Assembly (NCBI GenBank): GCA_944380725.1
Contig: CALWIK010000020.1
Coordinates: 210,066 to 274,065 of the forward strand
Source of the DNA: an uncultured Clostridia bacterium
GTDB lineage: Bacteria; Bacillota; Clostridia; Oscillospirales; Acutalibacteraceae
DNA length: 64,000 nucleotides
Reading direction: 5' to 3'
The translations under genes were made by a program, and so were the position numbers. Every line of letters begins with the position of its first letter. The first letter of the stretch is position 1. The notes beneath the pieces are model-generated. The model made no database searches and was not told where the DNA came from. It saw only the letters and a program-made list of their open reading frames with translations. Shown here in pieces: positions 9,269 to 18,080 of the stretch.

Positions 9269-9856
9269 TTATTGTTTAACAGATGATTCTATTGCTGCCT
9301 TTAAATTTTCTAATCCCTCGCCACTACTAGACGAAAAAATAATAAAATTAATATTTTCAAAAGGAAAGTTAATTTTTAAATTATTCAAACATTTTTTTCT
9401 TTGAGTTTTATTAAGCTTATCGCTTTTTGTTAAAACAATTATAAATTTTAACTTTCGTTCAATTAAAAAATTTATCATATTAATATCATCTGCGGTTGGC
9501 TTGTGGCGTATATCTATAATCTGTACAACCAATGCAATATTTCGGGCACTATTAAAATATCCTTCAACAAGATCCGCCCAACGCAATTTTTCTTTTTCAG
9601 GTACTTTTGCATATCCATAACCTGGCAAATCCACCAAAATCATATCTTCACTTGCAACATTATAAAAATTTATAGTACAAGTTTTGCCTGGTTTAGAACT
9701 AACTCTAGCAAGCGATTTTCTATTTATTAATTTGTTAATAAGAGATGACTTCCCAACATTAGAACGACCTGAAAAAACTATTTCTTTGCAATTAGATTTT
9801 TTTAATTGTTTTTTTTCTCCATAAGACGTAAAAAATACGGTATCATTAAAATTCAT
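9269..9856 (-). CDS. engB: Ribosome biogenesis GTPase EngB (YsxC)
   Basis: 195 residues of the TrmE-Era-EngA-like GTPase family, needed for 50S assembly. G1 is GRSNVGKSSLIN (about residues 26-37), G3 is DLPGYGYAKV, G4 is TKSD and G5 is SSSSGEG. The ATG at 9856 is preferred because GGAG lies 6 bases upstream; a TTG four codons earlier overlaps that site. The gene follows clpX across a perfect hairpin, in the tig-clpP-clpX-engB order frequent in Firmicutes. Confidence 0.95.
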   Translation of the reverse strand: MNFNDTVFFTSYGEKKQLKKSNCKEIVFSGRSNVGKSSLINKLINRKSLARVSSKPGKTCTINFYNVASEDMILVDLPGYGYAKVPEKEKLRWADLVEGYFNSARNIALVVQIIDIRHKPTADDINMINFLIERKLKFIIVLTKSDKLNKTQRKKCLNNLKINFPFENINFIIFSSSSGEGLENLKAAIESSVKQ

Positions 9857-9889
9857 ACAAAACTCCAATAAATATTCATAGTTTAAAAT

Positions 9890-9915
9890 GACTGTAACAT
9901 TATAATGTTACAGTC
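9890..9915. terminator. Perfect 11-bp hairpin between clpX and engB
   Basis: GACTGTAACAT (9890-9900) and ATGTTACAGTC (9905-9915) are exact complements around TATA. On the plus strand TAAATTTTTT follows; on the minus strand, the direction of both genes, only ATTTT follows. It may partially terminate or attenuate the transcript, or protect the 3' end of the clpX message. Confidence 0.55.
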
Positions 9916-9932
9916 TAAATTTTTTGTTAAGA

Positions 9933-11264
9933 TTACGAAACAAAACTATTTCCTTTTTTAATTTTATTATTTACAGTAATATTAAACGGCACACGATTTT
10001 CATTTCGAATAATTTTTGCATTTTTTTTACTATTAACAGTTTTTTCCGTTATAATAACCCTTTCTATAGTATGGTCCCCAGGGACTTCGTACATTAATTT
10101 AGATAAGATATCTTCCATAATTGCACGTAACCCTCTCGCTCCAGTATTTCTATCCAAAGCTTTTTGAGCCACTGCTTCTAACGCTTTTTCTTCAAATTCA
10201 AGCTCAACCTTATCCAAAGAAAATAACTTTTGATATTGTTTTAATATTGAATCCTTTGGCTCTTTTAAAATCCTTACCAAAGATTTCTGATCTAACCCAT
10301 TAAGAGAAGTAATCACAGGCAACCTTCCAACAAGTTCTGGAATTAATCCATATTTAACTAAATCATGGGGCAATACATCCTTCATCCAATGAGTAGCGTC
10401 AAGCTCTTTTTTAGTTTTTATATCCGCTCCAAAACCTAGTGTAGAAGACCCCATTCTTTTCTCAACAATTTTTTCGAGACCATCAAAAGCTCCTCCACAA
10501 ATAAATAAAATATTTGTAGTATCTATATGAATGAACTCCTGCTGAGGATGCTTTCTTCCTCCCTGCGGCGGAACATTAGATATAGTTCCTTCTAAGATTT
10601 TCAAAAGTGCCTGTTGTACCCCTTCTCCACTAACATCTCTTGTTATAGATGGATTTTCTGATTTTCGTGCAATTTTGTCAAGCTCATCAATATAAATAAT
10701 TCCTCGTTCAGCTTTTTCTATATCAAAATTAGCAGCCTGAATTAGTCTCAAAAGGATATTTTCAACATCCTCCCCAACATAGCCAGCTTCAGTTAACGTA
10801 GTTGCATCAGCAATGGCAAACGGAACATTAAGAGCTTTTGCTAAAGTTTGCGCCAAAAGAGTTTTTCCAACTCCAGTTGGACCAAGCAACAACACATTGC
10901 TCTTTTTTAGTTCAACATCTCCGTGCCTATCAGCATCACCAAAATATATCCTTTTGTAATGGTTATAAACAGCCACAGATAAAGCTACTTTAGCGCTTTC
11001 CTGCCCAATAACATAGTCATCCAATATAGCTTTTATTTCTTTAGGACGTGGTAATTTTACTTCTTCTAAATCGATTTTATCAAACTTATTAGTCTTTGAG
11101 GTTTTCTTTAAAAATTCGTCCTCAAGTATAGACATACATAAAGTGACACATTCATCACAAATATAAACACCAGGTCCCGCAATAAGCTTATTTGCCTGTT
11201 CCTGAGGTTTATTACAGAACGAACAGCAAATATTTTTATCTCTGTTTTCATTCTTAATAGACAT
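9933..11264 (-). CDS. clpX: ATP-dependent Clp protease ATP-binding subunit ClpX
   Basis: 443 residues. ClpX unfolds substrates and feeds them to ClpP. The N-terminal zinc-binding domain shows two C-x2-C pairs (about residues 14-38). Walker A is [12 protein letters not shown] (about 128-139), Walker [12 protein letters not shown], and the sensor region [13 protein letters not shown] is near the C terminus; the ClpP-contacting IGF-type loop appears as LGFGAD. It is 14 nt downstream of clpP, as expected for one transcript. Confidence 0.97.
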   Translation of the reverse strand: MSIKNENRDKNICCSFCNKPQEQANKLIAGPGVYICDECVTLCMSILEDEFLKKTSKTNKFDKIDLEEVKLPRPKEIKAILDDYVIGQESAKVALSVAVYNHYKRIYFGDADRHGDVELKKSNVLLLGPTGVGKTLLAQTLAKALNVPFAIADATTLTEAGYVGEDVENILLRLIQAANFDIEKAERGIIYIDELDKIARKSENPSITRDVSGEGVQQALLKILEGTISNVPPQGGRKHPQQEFIHIDTTNILFICGGAFDGLEKIVEKRMGSSTLGFGADIKTKKELDATHWMKDVLPHDLVKYGLIPELVGRLPVITSLNGLDQKSLVRILKEPKDSILKQYQKLFSLDKVELEFEEKALEAVAQKALDRNTGARGLRAIMEDILSKLMYEVPGDHTIERVIITEKTVNSKKNAKIIRNENRVPFNITVNNKIKKGNSFVS

Positions 11265-11278
11265 AATATCACCAATTT

Positions 11279-11884
11279 CTATCTTTTATAAATAACCTTG
11301 TCAACAATCCCATACTCTTTAGCCTCAACAGCAGTCATAAAATTATCACGCTCAGTATCTCGCGCAATTACTTCAATAGGTTGCCCTGTGCGTTCAGACA
11401 ATATTTCATTTAATTTTTTCTTTGTTTTAATAATATGATCCGCATGAATCATAATATCTGTTGCTTGACCTTTAGCACCACCGCTCGGTTGATGGATCAT
11501 AATATCACTATTGGGCAAAGCATAACGTTTTCCTTTTGCTCCCGCAGCCAATAAAAATGCTCCCATACTAGCTGCTAAACCCATGCATATAGTAGATACA
11601 TCACATTTTATATATTGCATAGTATCATAAATTGACAAGCCATCTGTAACTGATCCACCAGGACTATTGATATAAAGACTTATATCTTTAGATGGATCTT
11701 GCCCTTCTAAATATAATAGTTGAGCAACAACCAAACTAGCAGTAGTATTATTTACTTCTTCAGTCAACATAACTATCCTATCATTTAATAGCCTAGAGTA
11801 TATATCGTAAGAACGTTCACCTCGACTAGTCTGCTCAACAACATAAGGCACTAAACTCATTTTTATATTATTATATTTATTCAA
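11279..11884 (-). CDS. clpP: ATP-dependent Clp protease proteolytic subunit ClpP
   Basis: About 201 residues. The Ser-His-Asp triad is visible: Ser in GLAASMGAF, His in IMIHQPSGG and Asp in RDTERDNFM. The classical ClpP N terminus [10 protein letters not shown] begins at ATG 11860, but no ribosome binding site precedes it. A strong GGAGG lies 8 bases before the TTG at 11884, so I take that as the start, giving ten extra residues that would be removed with the propeptide; 11860 is the alternative. Confidence 0.95.
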   Translation of the reverse strand: MNKYNNIKMSLVPYVVEQTSRGERSYDIYSRLLNDRIVMLTEEVNNTTASLVVAQLLYLEGQDPSKDISLYINSPGGSVTDGLSIYDTMQYIKCDVSTICMGLAASMGAFLLAAGAKGKRYALPNSDIMIHQPSGGAKGQATDIMIHADHIIKTKKKLNEILSERTGQPIEVIARDTERDNFMTAVEAKEYGIVDKVIYKR

Positions 11885-11960
11885 ATAAAAAACCTCCACT
11901 AAAAAACAAGACATTTTTAATAATTAACAAAATTTATAATTTTTATTCAAAGTCTAAAAG

Positions 11961-13241
11961 TTATTTATTAATACAATTTTCTCGCAAAAGGTCAATAGCT
12001 TTTTCCACTGCAATATCTTTTAAAAGATCTTTTTCATTTATTATTTTTTTTACTTTGTCAATATCAGTTTTATACTGTTCCGCAAAAGACTTATATTTCT
12101 CTTCAAGTTCTTCTTGAGTTGCCGATAAATTTTCAAGTTCTGCAATTTTTTCTAGCGCCAGCCTTAGCTTGACCTGACGTTCAGCCTGAGGCCTAAATTG
12201 TTTTTTTATTGCATTATTATCCATAGCAGTATATTTCATATAAGATTCCAGTGTTAATCCTTGAGCATGTAATTTATAAGCAAAATCACGTATAATATCT
12301 TCTAACTTATTTTCAAACATAGCTTCAGGAATATCAGCTTTTAAAAGATCAATTACTTTATTTATCATTTGGTCATCAGCGTCCATATCCGATTCTCTTG
12401 TTTTTAAATCTGTAAGTTGTTTTTTTATTGATTCTTTATACTCATTTAAAGTATTAAATTCGCTAACATCTTTTACAAATTCGTCATCCAAATCTGGCAA
12501 TTCCCGGTGTTTTATCTCATGCAATTTAATTTTAAAAACTGCAGGTTTGCCAGCTAAAGATTTTTCTTGATAATCGTCTGGAAACGTTACATCTATATCA
12601 AATTCTTCTCCTGAATTATGCCCAATTAATTGTTCTTCAAATCCAGGAATAAATTGCCCTTTACCGATAGTTAACGTATAATTTTCAGCTTCCCCTCCAT
12701 CAAAAGCTTTACCATAGATAGAACCTTTAAAATCAAAAATAACAACATCTCCATCCTGAGATTTTCTCTTTTCAACGCTAACAAGACGAGAATTTCGTTC
12801 TCTAATTCGGTTAATTTCTTTATTTATGTCATCTTCCGTAACTTCAATTGGTTTACGTGTTATTTCAATGCCCTTATAATTTTCAATTTCAACCTCTGGT
12901 TTAACGGTTACAGCTGCTTTAAATAAAAGCCCCTCTTTGCCAATTTTCAATATATCAAAATCGATTTTATCATTTATAACATCCAAATCAGTTGCGTCAA
13001 TAGCCTCTTGCAAAGCTTTCGGATAAATTTCATTAACAGCATCTTCATAAAAAACATTTTCGCCATAATATTTTTCAACAAATGATCTAGGAGCTTTCCC
13101 TTTTCTGAAACCGGGAATAGAAATTTTTTTAATATTTTTTTTAAAGGAATTATTTACAGCTTTTTCAAACTCTTGAGCATCAACTTCAACTTCTAATTCA
13201 TAACGATTTTTTTTTATTTTTTTTGATGATTTTAAACTCAT
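11961..13241 (-). CDS. tig: Trigger factor
   Basis: 426 residues. This is the ribosome-bound chaperone and prolyl isomerase. The ribosome-docking signature is seen as GFRKGKAPRSFVEK (about residues 43-56), the FKBP-like PPIase domain covers about 160-245 (GDVVIFDFKG to FKIKLHEI), and the helical C-terminal domain follows. The ATG at 13241 is behind GGGAGG and is preferred over the one seven codons upstream. The gene leads the tig-clpP-clpX-engB cluster. Confidence 0.96.
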   Translation of the reverse strand: MSLKSSKKIKKNRYELEVEVDAQEFEKAVNNSFKKNIKKISIPGFRKGKAPRSFVEKYYGENVFYEDAVNEIYPKALQEAIDATDLDVINDKIDFDILKIGKEGLLFKAAVTVKPEVEIENYKGIEITRKPIEVTEDDINKEINRIRERNSRLVSVEKRKSQDGDVVIFDFKGSIYGKAFDGGEAENYTLTIGKGQFIPGFEEQLIGHNSGEEFDIDVTFPDDYQEKSLAGKPAVFKIKLHEIKHRELPDLDDEFVKDVSEFNTLNEYKESIKKQLTDLKTRESDMDADDQMINKVIDLLKADIPEAMFENKLEDIIRDFAYKLHAQGLTLESYMKYTAMDNNAIKKQFRPQAERQVKLRLALEKIAELENLSATQEELEEKYKSFAEQYKTDIDKVKKIINEKDLLKDIAVEKAIDLLRENCINK

Positions 13242-13325
13242 TATTATCCTCCCGAAGAACACAAGTAATTTAATAATTATAACACAAAAAAATTTTTTTT
13301 TCTACATTTTTATGAAATATCATGG

Positions 13326-14015
13326 TTACGGAACTAAAACAGGAGTAAAATTTATTTGATCACATGAAATCATATTAAAATTTATTCCTTTATAATCGTT
13401 AGTTATTGCTTTACTTCCTATTTTTTTTCCATGAAGATGCCCATAATAGCATTTTTTTACATTATACTTTTGTAGAACATTTAATATCTCTTGGCATTCA
13501 TATCCAGCAAATATTGGCGGATAATGTAAAAAAGCAACAATTTCTTTGTTAAATTTCTTTGCCTGTTCTATAGAATAAGTAAGCCGACCAACCTCTCTGT
13601 TTAAAATTTTAATATCCTCTTTGCTACTACAATCATAAGACCAACCTCTAGTACCACAAACCGCAAAGTTATCAACAATTTCTGCAGAATTAAATAATAT
13701 TGAAATCGAATTAAATTTATTTTTATTTAGATATTCTTCAATTTTTTTTCGAGTTGTCCACCAATAATCGTGATTTCCTTTTAAAAATATTTTTTTCCCT
13801 GGCAAATTTTCTATAAAGGCAAAATCGTTAAAAGTTTGATCTAATTTCATCGCCCAAGAAATATCGCCAGCAACAACTACTGTATCATTGTCTTTTATAG
13901 TAGCTATCCAGTTGCTTTTTAGTTTATTAATATAATTACTCCACCCACCAAAAACGTCCATTGGTTTATTTGTGCCTAAAGATAAATGCAAGTCTGCTAT
14001 TGCATAAAGTGACAT
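13326..14015 (-). CDS. Calcineurin-like metallophosphoesterase
   Basis: 229 residues. Motifs of the metallophosphoesterase fold are in order: ADLHL (D-x-H), VVAGDISW (GD), LKGNHDYWW (GNHD) and GHLHGKKIG (GH-x-H). The substrate cannot be told from sequence. The start at 14015 has GGGAGG seven bases upstream. The gene overlaps or abuts the dipeptidase gene upstream, so both are probably in one transcript. Confidence 0.88.
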   Translation of the reverse strand: MSLYAIADLHLSLGTNKPMDVFGGWSNYINKLKSNWIATIKDNDTVVVAGDISWAMKLDQTFNDFAFIENLPGKKIFLKGNHDYWWTTRKKIEEYLNKNKFNSISILFNSAEIVDNFAVCGTRGWSYDCSSKEDIKILNREVGRLTYSIEQAKKFNKEIVAFLHYPPIFAGYECQEILNVLQKYNVKKCYYGHLHGKKIGSKAITNDYKGINFNMISCDQINFTPVLVP

Positions 14016-14031
14016 TCTTGCCTCCCTAAAG

Positions 14032-14961
14032 TTACCCAAATTTTTTTAAAAAATTAAAAGCATTATTAAAAAATATATCCTCAACTAAGCTTTCTTTATA
14101 ATTATGCTGCAAAAATAGTTCATACAAATTTTCAATAGATTCTATCCCCAAAATCCCTTCTGGCATATCTGCACCATCAAAATCACTTCCAATACAAATA
14201 GTTTTTTCTCCGCCTAAAGATAAAAAATAATCAGCATGTTTTATTATATCATAAGCAGAAGCTTTTTTGTCTTCTATTAAAAAAATATTTGCAAAATTTA
14301 GTCCTACTAAACCTTCTCGAAACTTAATAATATTAAACTGTTCATCTGTTAAGTTCCGTTTGTTATTACAAATCGTTCTAGAATTTGAATGGCTAGCTAC
14401 AATTGGAATATTCACCTCATTTATCACATCAAAAAATAAGTTGTCACTGGCATGCGAAACATCAATAACAATAGATAATTCAGCCATTTTTCTAACAACT
14501 TCTTTGCCAAAGTTAGTTATACCATTTTTTTCTGTAGTTAAAGCGCCTCCACCAACTTCACATTGGCCATTCCAAGTAAGTGTAATTATTTTTACCCCAC
14601 AGTTTTTTAGATAGTCAAGATTATTCAAATCTCCAGCTAATGCAGCACTTCCTTCTACTGTTAAAATTGCCGCGCATTTGCTATTTTTTATAGCATTTAT
14701 TATATCGTCTGAGTTTTTGCAATGAAGAATTAAATTTTGATTTTCATTTATTTCTTTTTCAAACTTTAATTTCGCACATTTAAAAAGATTAAAAGCCGTA
14801 TCTTTTCTATATTCATCAGGCATCCATATGGCAAAACATTGAACCCATTTATCATATCTATTGCCTCTTAATACAGACAAATGACAGTTATTGTCAATAA
14901 TACTTTTATTTTCGTCAAGCGCACGAAACAAAGTATCACAATGCAAATCAAAAAGCTTCAA
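14032..14961 (-). CDS. Membrane dipeptidase (peptidase family M19)
   Basis: 309 residues. Family M19 renal-dipeptidase-like enzymes hydrolyse dipeptides using two zinc ions. The N terminus DLHCDTLFRA carries the H-x-D metal ligands, with VEGSAAL, IDVSHASDN, ASHSNSR and GSDFDG following in the expected order. The start overlaps the end of the yraN gene by 14 nt. Confidence 0.92.
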   Translation of the reverse strand: MKLFDLHCDTLFRALDENKSIIDNNCHLSVLRGNRYDKWVQCFAIWMPDEYRKDTAFNLFKCAKLKFEKEINENQNLILHCKNSDDIINAIKNSKCAAILTVEGSAALAGDLNNLDYLKNCGVKIITLTWNGQCEVGGGALTTEKNGITNFGKEVVRKMAELSIVIDVSHASDNLFFDVINEVNIPIVASHSNSRTICNNKRNLTDEQFNIIKFREGLVGLNFANIFLIEDKKASAYDIIKHADYFLSLGGEKTICIGSDFDGADMPEGILGIESIENLYELFLQHNYKESLVEDIFFNNAFNFLKKFG

Positions 14962-15328
14962 AAAAATCTACTCCTTCAAAAGCATTTTTTATATGATTAA
15001 TTTCTTTTACATTTATTGGATCAATATCAAATAAAACAGCAATTACATCAAATCTAGGCTGTAGATTTAAAGATTTTTCTTTTAAATAAACCATTGCAGT
15101 TTTTATAATTTTTTTCTGTTTAATAACGTCTACCGCTTCAAACGCATTAAAATTTGTGTTTATTTTTCTAGTTTTAACCTCAACAAATATTATGTAATTT
15201 TCTTTTTTGGCAATTATATCAATTTCTCCAAACCGGCTATAATAGTTACGGTTAATAATTTTATATCCATTGTTTGCAAGATATTCAATGGCGATACTTT
15301 CGCCTTTTTTCCCTATATTTGAACTCAT
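14948..15328 (-). CDS. YraN family protein (UPF0102), predicted endonuclease-like fold
   Basis: 126 residues. The N terminus GKKGESIAIEYLANNGYKI and the segment GEIDIIAKKENYIIFVEVKTRK carry the E, D and ExK residues of a Holliday-junction-resolvase-like nuclease fold. The biochemical role is not established. It lies immediately after rnhB, the usual rnhB-yraN arrangement of Firmicutes. Confidence 0.92.
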   Translation of the reverse strand: MSSNIGKKGESIAIEYLANNGYKIINRNYYSRFGEIDIIAKKENYIIFVEVKTRKINTNFNAFEAVDVIKQKKIIKTAMVYLKEKSLNLQPRFDVIAVLFDIDPINVKEINHIKNAFEGVDFFEAF

Positions 15329-15337
15329 GTTTATAGA

Positions 15338-15946
15338 TTATCCACCTAAAATTTTTTTCAAAAAACTTTTTCTATGTATTTTAGAAGGCCCATATTTTTT
15401 TATTAATTCAATATGTAATTTTGTTCCATACCCTTTGTGTTTTTCAAAGCTATATTGAGGGTATTTTTTACTCAGCAATTTCATGAGATTGTCTCTCTCG
15501 ACTTTAGCTAAAATCGAAGCTGCAGCAATCGAGGCAGATAATGAGTCACCTTTTACTATCGCACACGAAGCTACATCTAAATCAGGCATCTTATTGCCAT
15601 CGATCAATATAAAATCCGGCTTAACTTTTAAGCCTTCAACAGCTCTTTTCATTGCAAGTAAGGTTGCATTTAATATATTAATTTTATCAATTTCTTTTTC
15701 GGTTGCCAACGAAATATTATATGCAATAGCTTGACTTTTTATTTTATCGTATAAAACATCTCGTTTTTTTTCGCTCAATTTTTTTGAATCATTAATTCCA
15801 TCTATTACTAAATGATATGGCAAAATAACAGCCGCAGCAAAAACAGGTCCAGCTAAAGGTCCTCTTCCCGCCTCATCTACGCCACAAACTAATTTATGGC
15901 CAGACATATGAGCCAAATTTTCGTATAAAAACCAATTTTTTTTCAT
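15338..15946 (-). CDS. rnhB: Ribonuclease HII
   Basis: 202 residues. RNase HII removes ribonucleotides misincorporated in DNA. The DEAGRGPLAGPV motif near residue 25 carries the catalytic Asp-Glu pair and further Asp residues follow in IDGNK and the ASILAKVERD segment. The ATG at 15946 is preferred because GGAG lies about 11 bases upstream and the family N terminus begins there. It follows rbgA closely, as in many Firmicutes. Confidence 0.96.
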   Translation of the reverse strand: MKKNWFLYENLAHMSGHKLVCGVDEAGRGPLAGPVFAAAVILPYHLVIDGINDSKKLSEKKRDVLYDKIKSQAIAYNISLATEKEIDKINILNATLLAMKRAVEGLKVKPDFILIDGNKMPDLDVASCAIVKGDSLSASIAAASILAKVERDNLMKLLSKKYPQYSFEKHKGYGTKLHIELIKKYGPSKIHRKSFLKKILGG

Positions 15947-15973
15947 TATTCTTAAAACTCCGCATAGCATATA

Positions 15974-16834
15974 TTAAAACGAATCTAGAGTTATTTTACC
16001 TATCTTTGCTTCTCTAAACTCATTTAACAGCATTATCGAGGCTCTTTCCGTATCAACTTTTCCGCCAGAAAGCAACATACCTCTTTTTTGGGCAATAATA
16101 GATAAAATCTCTCTTCCTGTTTTTCCTACCATGGTACAGTTTTCTAGTTTATATCTATCAATTAAATTTGATTGATAATTATCATTTAAATATTCTAGAA
16201 GTCTACACGTAAGATTTTCTGTATCCATAATTTGATCTTTAATTGCTCCGATAAAAGCTAATTTTTCTCCAACATACACGTCATCAAATTTAGGCCATAA
16301 AATTCCAGGAGTGTCTAGCAATTCAATATTTTTATCAATTATAAACCATTGATTTCCCTTAGTAACTCCCGGACGATCTTCTACTTTAGCTTTTTTCCCC
16401 TTAGACAATCTGTTAATAAATGATGATTTCCCAACGTTAGGGATTCCTACAACCATAACGCGTAAAGTTTTTTTTATTCCTTTTGCATTTTTAGCTTCAA
16501 TTTTTTTGTTAAGAATATTTTTTATCTTTGGCACAAATAAATTAATTCCTTTTCCTTTTTTACAATCAACACATAATGTAAAATTTTTTTGTTTTTTATA
16601 AAAATTTATCCATTTTAAAGTGCAATTATTATCAGCAAGATCTATTTTATTTAAAATAATAATTCGAGGCTTTGTTCCAATTAATTTATCCAAAAGTGGG
16701 TTTCGGCTACTTTTAGGAATTCTTGCATCTACCATTTCTGCAACTATATCTATAAGATTTAATTTTTCATAAAGTGCTCGACTAGTTTTTGCCATATGAC
16801 CTGGAAACCATTGAATCACCTGTGCATCATTCAT
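15974..16834 (-). CDS. rbgA: Ribosome biogenesis GTPase RbgA (YlqF)
   Basis: 286 residues of a circularly permuted GTPase required for late 50S assembly. The order of motifs is permuted: G4 LNKIDLAD first, G1 GIPNVGKSSFIN in the middle, then G3 DTPGILWP. The N terminus QWFPGHMAK is the family signature. The ATG at 16834 is preferred over one at 16861 because GGGGGATGG precedes it. rplS-lepB-rbgA-rnhB is a common ribosome/secretion neighbourhood in Firmicutes. Confidence 0.96.
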   Translation of the reverse strand: MNDAQVIQWFPGHMAKTSRALYEKLNLIDIVAEMVDARIPKSSRNPLLDKLIGTKPRIIILNKIDLADNNCTLKWINFYKKQKNFTLCVDCKKGKGINLFVPKIKNILNKKIEAKNAKGIKKTLRVMVVGIPNVGKSSFINRLSKGKKAKVEDRPGVTKGNQWFIIDKNIELLDTPGILWPKFDDVYVGEKLAFIGAIKDQIMDTENLTCRLLEYLNDNYQSNLIDRYKLENCTMVGKTGREILSIIAQKRGMLLSGGKVDTERASIMLLNEFREAKIGKITLDSF

Positions 16835-16880
16835 AAACACCATCCCCCTTATTAATAGCACATTATTAAAAATATAACAT

Positions 16881-16905
16881 AAAAAAAGGACTTTATAAGC
16901 CCTTT
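16881..16905 (-). terminator. Intrinsic terminator between lepB and rbgA
   Basis: On the minus strand AAAGGG and TCCTTT pair around CTTATAAAG and are followed by a run of seven T. It lies just after the lepB stop and would reduce read-through into rbgA. Confidence 0.65.
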
Positions 16906-16923
16906 AATAAATAAGACAAAAAA

Positions 16924-17514
16924 TCAAATAAATTTTAATCTATTCAATGGCCAGTGAATAATAAAAGCACGACCATAGATTTTATTATAGCTAACAAACC
17001 CTATTTCTTCATACCTACTATCCATAGAATGATTACGATTATCTCCCAAAACTATAACATGTTCAGCAGGTACAGTAATTAATTTGTTGCTAGGAATCGT
17101 CCCATCACCCCTAGAAACTGTAGGTTCATTAATATAATCTTCGTTTAAAACTTGACCATTAACATAAACTTCATGTTTATCATAATCAATTTTAAATGTA
17201 TCTCCAGGTGTTGCTATAACACGTTTTATAATGTTTTTTTTCAATTTTTCATTTGTATCTATAGTAATAATATCGCCTTTTTGCGGAGTATACATAAACT
17301 TACTTATTAACAATCTATCACCATCGTGCAATGTTGGTAGCATGGATTTTCCGGAAACTGTAAAAAACATAGTGAAAACAGTAATAAAAAAGCATATAGA
17401 AAACGCAAAAAGCAGTGAGCTGCTCCATTCAAAAACTTCTTTTACAGCTTTAGAGACTTCCTCATTGTCAATATTACCTTTAACAATAAATCCCTTAGAA
17501 TTATAATCTTTCAT
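16924..17514 (-). CDS. lepB: Signal peptidase I
   Basis: 196 residues. It cleaves signal peptides at the outer face of the membrane. One N-terminal membrane anchor (about residues 30-55) is followed by the catalytic Ser in SGKSMLPTL, the catalytic Lys in IKRVIATPGD and the box GDNRNHSMDSR. The single anchor is the Gram-positive form. The ATG at 17514 has GGAGGTG eight bases upstream. It follows rplS across a hairpin. Confidence 0.95.
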   Translation of the reverse strand: MKDYNSKGFIVKGNIDNEEVSKAVKEVFEWSSSLLFAFSICFFITVFTMFFTVSGKSMLPTLHDGDRLLISKFMYTPQKGDIITIDTNEKLKKNIIKRVIATPGDTFKIDYDKHEVYVNGQVLNEDYINEPTVSRGDGTIPSNKLITVPAEHVIVLGDNRNHSMDSRYEEIGFVSYNKIYGRAFIIHWPLNRLKFI

Positions 17515-17535
17515 AAAAACACCTCCACACAAATA

Positions 17536-17568
17536 AACAAAAAGGGACAATCAAAGCCCCTCTTTTTG
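17536..17568 (-). terminator. Hairpin between rplS and lepB
   Basis: On the minus strand AAAAAGAGGGGC pairs imperfectly with GTCCCTTTTT, followed by a short T-rich stretch and the lepB binding site. It resembles a partial terminator that would set L19 output above LepB output. Confidence 0.5.
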
Positions 17569-17580
17569 AAAATAATAAAA

Positions 17581-17925
17581 TTAACGAATTCTTTCTTTTA
17601 CCTTAGCAGACTTACCCATTCTGTCACGCAAATAATAAAGCTTACTCCTACGGACTTTACCATATCGAATGACTTTAATATCTTTTACATTTGGTGAATG
17701 TAACGGAAAAATCCTTTCCACTCCAACTCCGTAAGAAACTCTTCTAACAGTAAAAGTCTCAGCTACTCCACTACTTTTTCGAGCGATAACTGTTCCTTCA
17801 AATAGCTGAATCCTTTCTCTGTCTCCCTCTTTAATATTTACACTTACTCTAACAGTGTCTCCAATATTAAATTCTGGAATTTTGCTCTTAACTGAACTCT
17901 GTGAAATAATTTTTAAAGCATCCAT
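17581..17925 (-). CDS. rplS: Large ribosomal subunit protein bL19
   Basis: 114 residues, normal for L19, which lies at the 30S-50S interface. Diagnostic segments are [43 protein letters not shown] and [13 protein letters not shown] 17925 follows GGAGGATTT. A strong promoter and a leader with a 7-bp hairpin lie upstream. Confidence 0.97.
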   Translation of the reverse strand: MDALKIISQSSVKSKIPEFNIGDTVRVSVNIKEGDRERIQLFEGTVIARKSSGVAETFTVRRVSYGVGVERIFPLHSPNVKDIKVIRYGKVRRSKLYYLRDRMGKSAKVKERIR

Positions 17926-17947
17926 AAATAAATCCTCCAAAATATAA

Positions 17948-17975
17948 AACAGTCATAAAAAAGTAGAGGACTGTT
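17948..17975 (-). promoter_or_regulatory. Hairpin in the rplS leader
   Basis: AACAGTC and GACTGTT (17948-17954 and 17969-17975) pair perfectly, just before the rplS ribosome binding site. Autoregulatory leaders of rplS are known in Bacillaceae; whether this is the same type cannot be told from sequence alone. Confidence 0.45.
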
Positions 17976-18046
17976 CGTTTTAATATTATACAAAAAACTA
18001 AATATTAAACCCCCACAGATAAAAAACGCCTGCGGCAATTTAAAAT

Positions 18047-18075
18047 ATTATAACATACAAAAAAAGTTATTGCAA
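18047..18075 (-). promoter_or_regulatory. Promoter of the rplS-lepB-rbgA-rnhB cluster
   Basis: On the minus strand TTGCAA (18070-18075) and TATAAT (18047-18052) are 17 bases apart. The predicted transcript has a leader of about 115 nt before rplS. Confidence 0.65.
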
Positions 18076-18080
18076 GAGAG

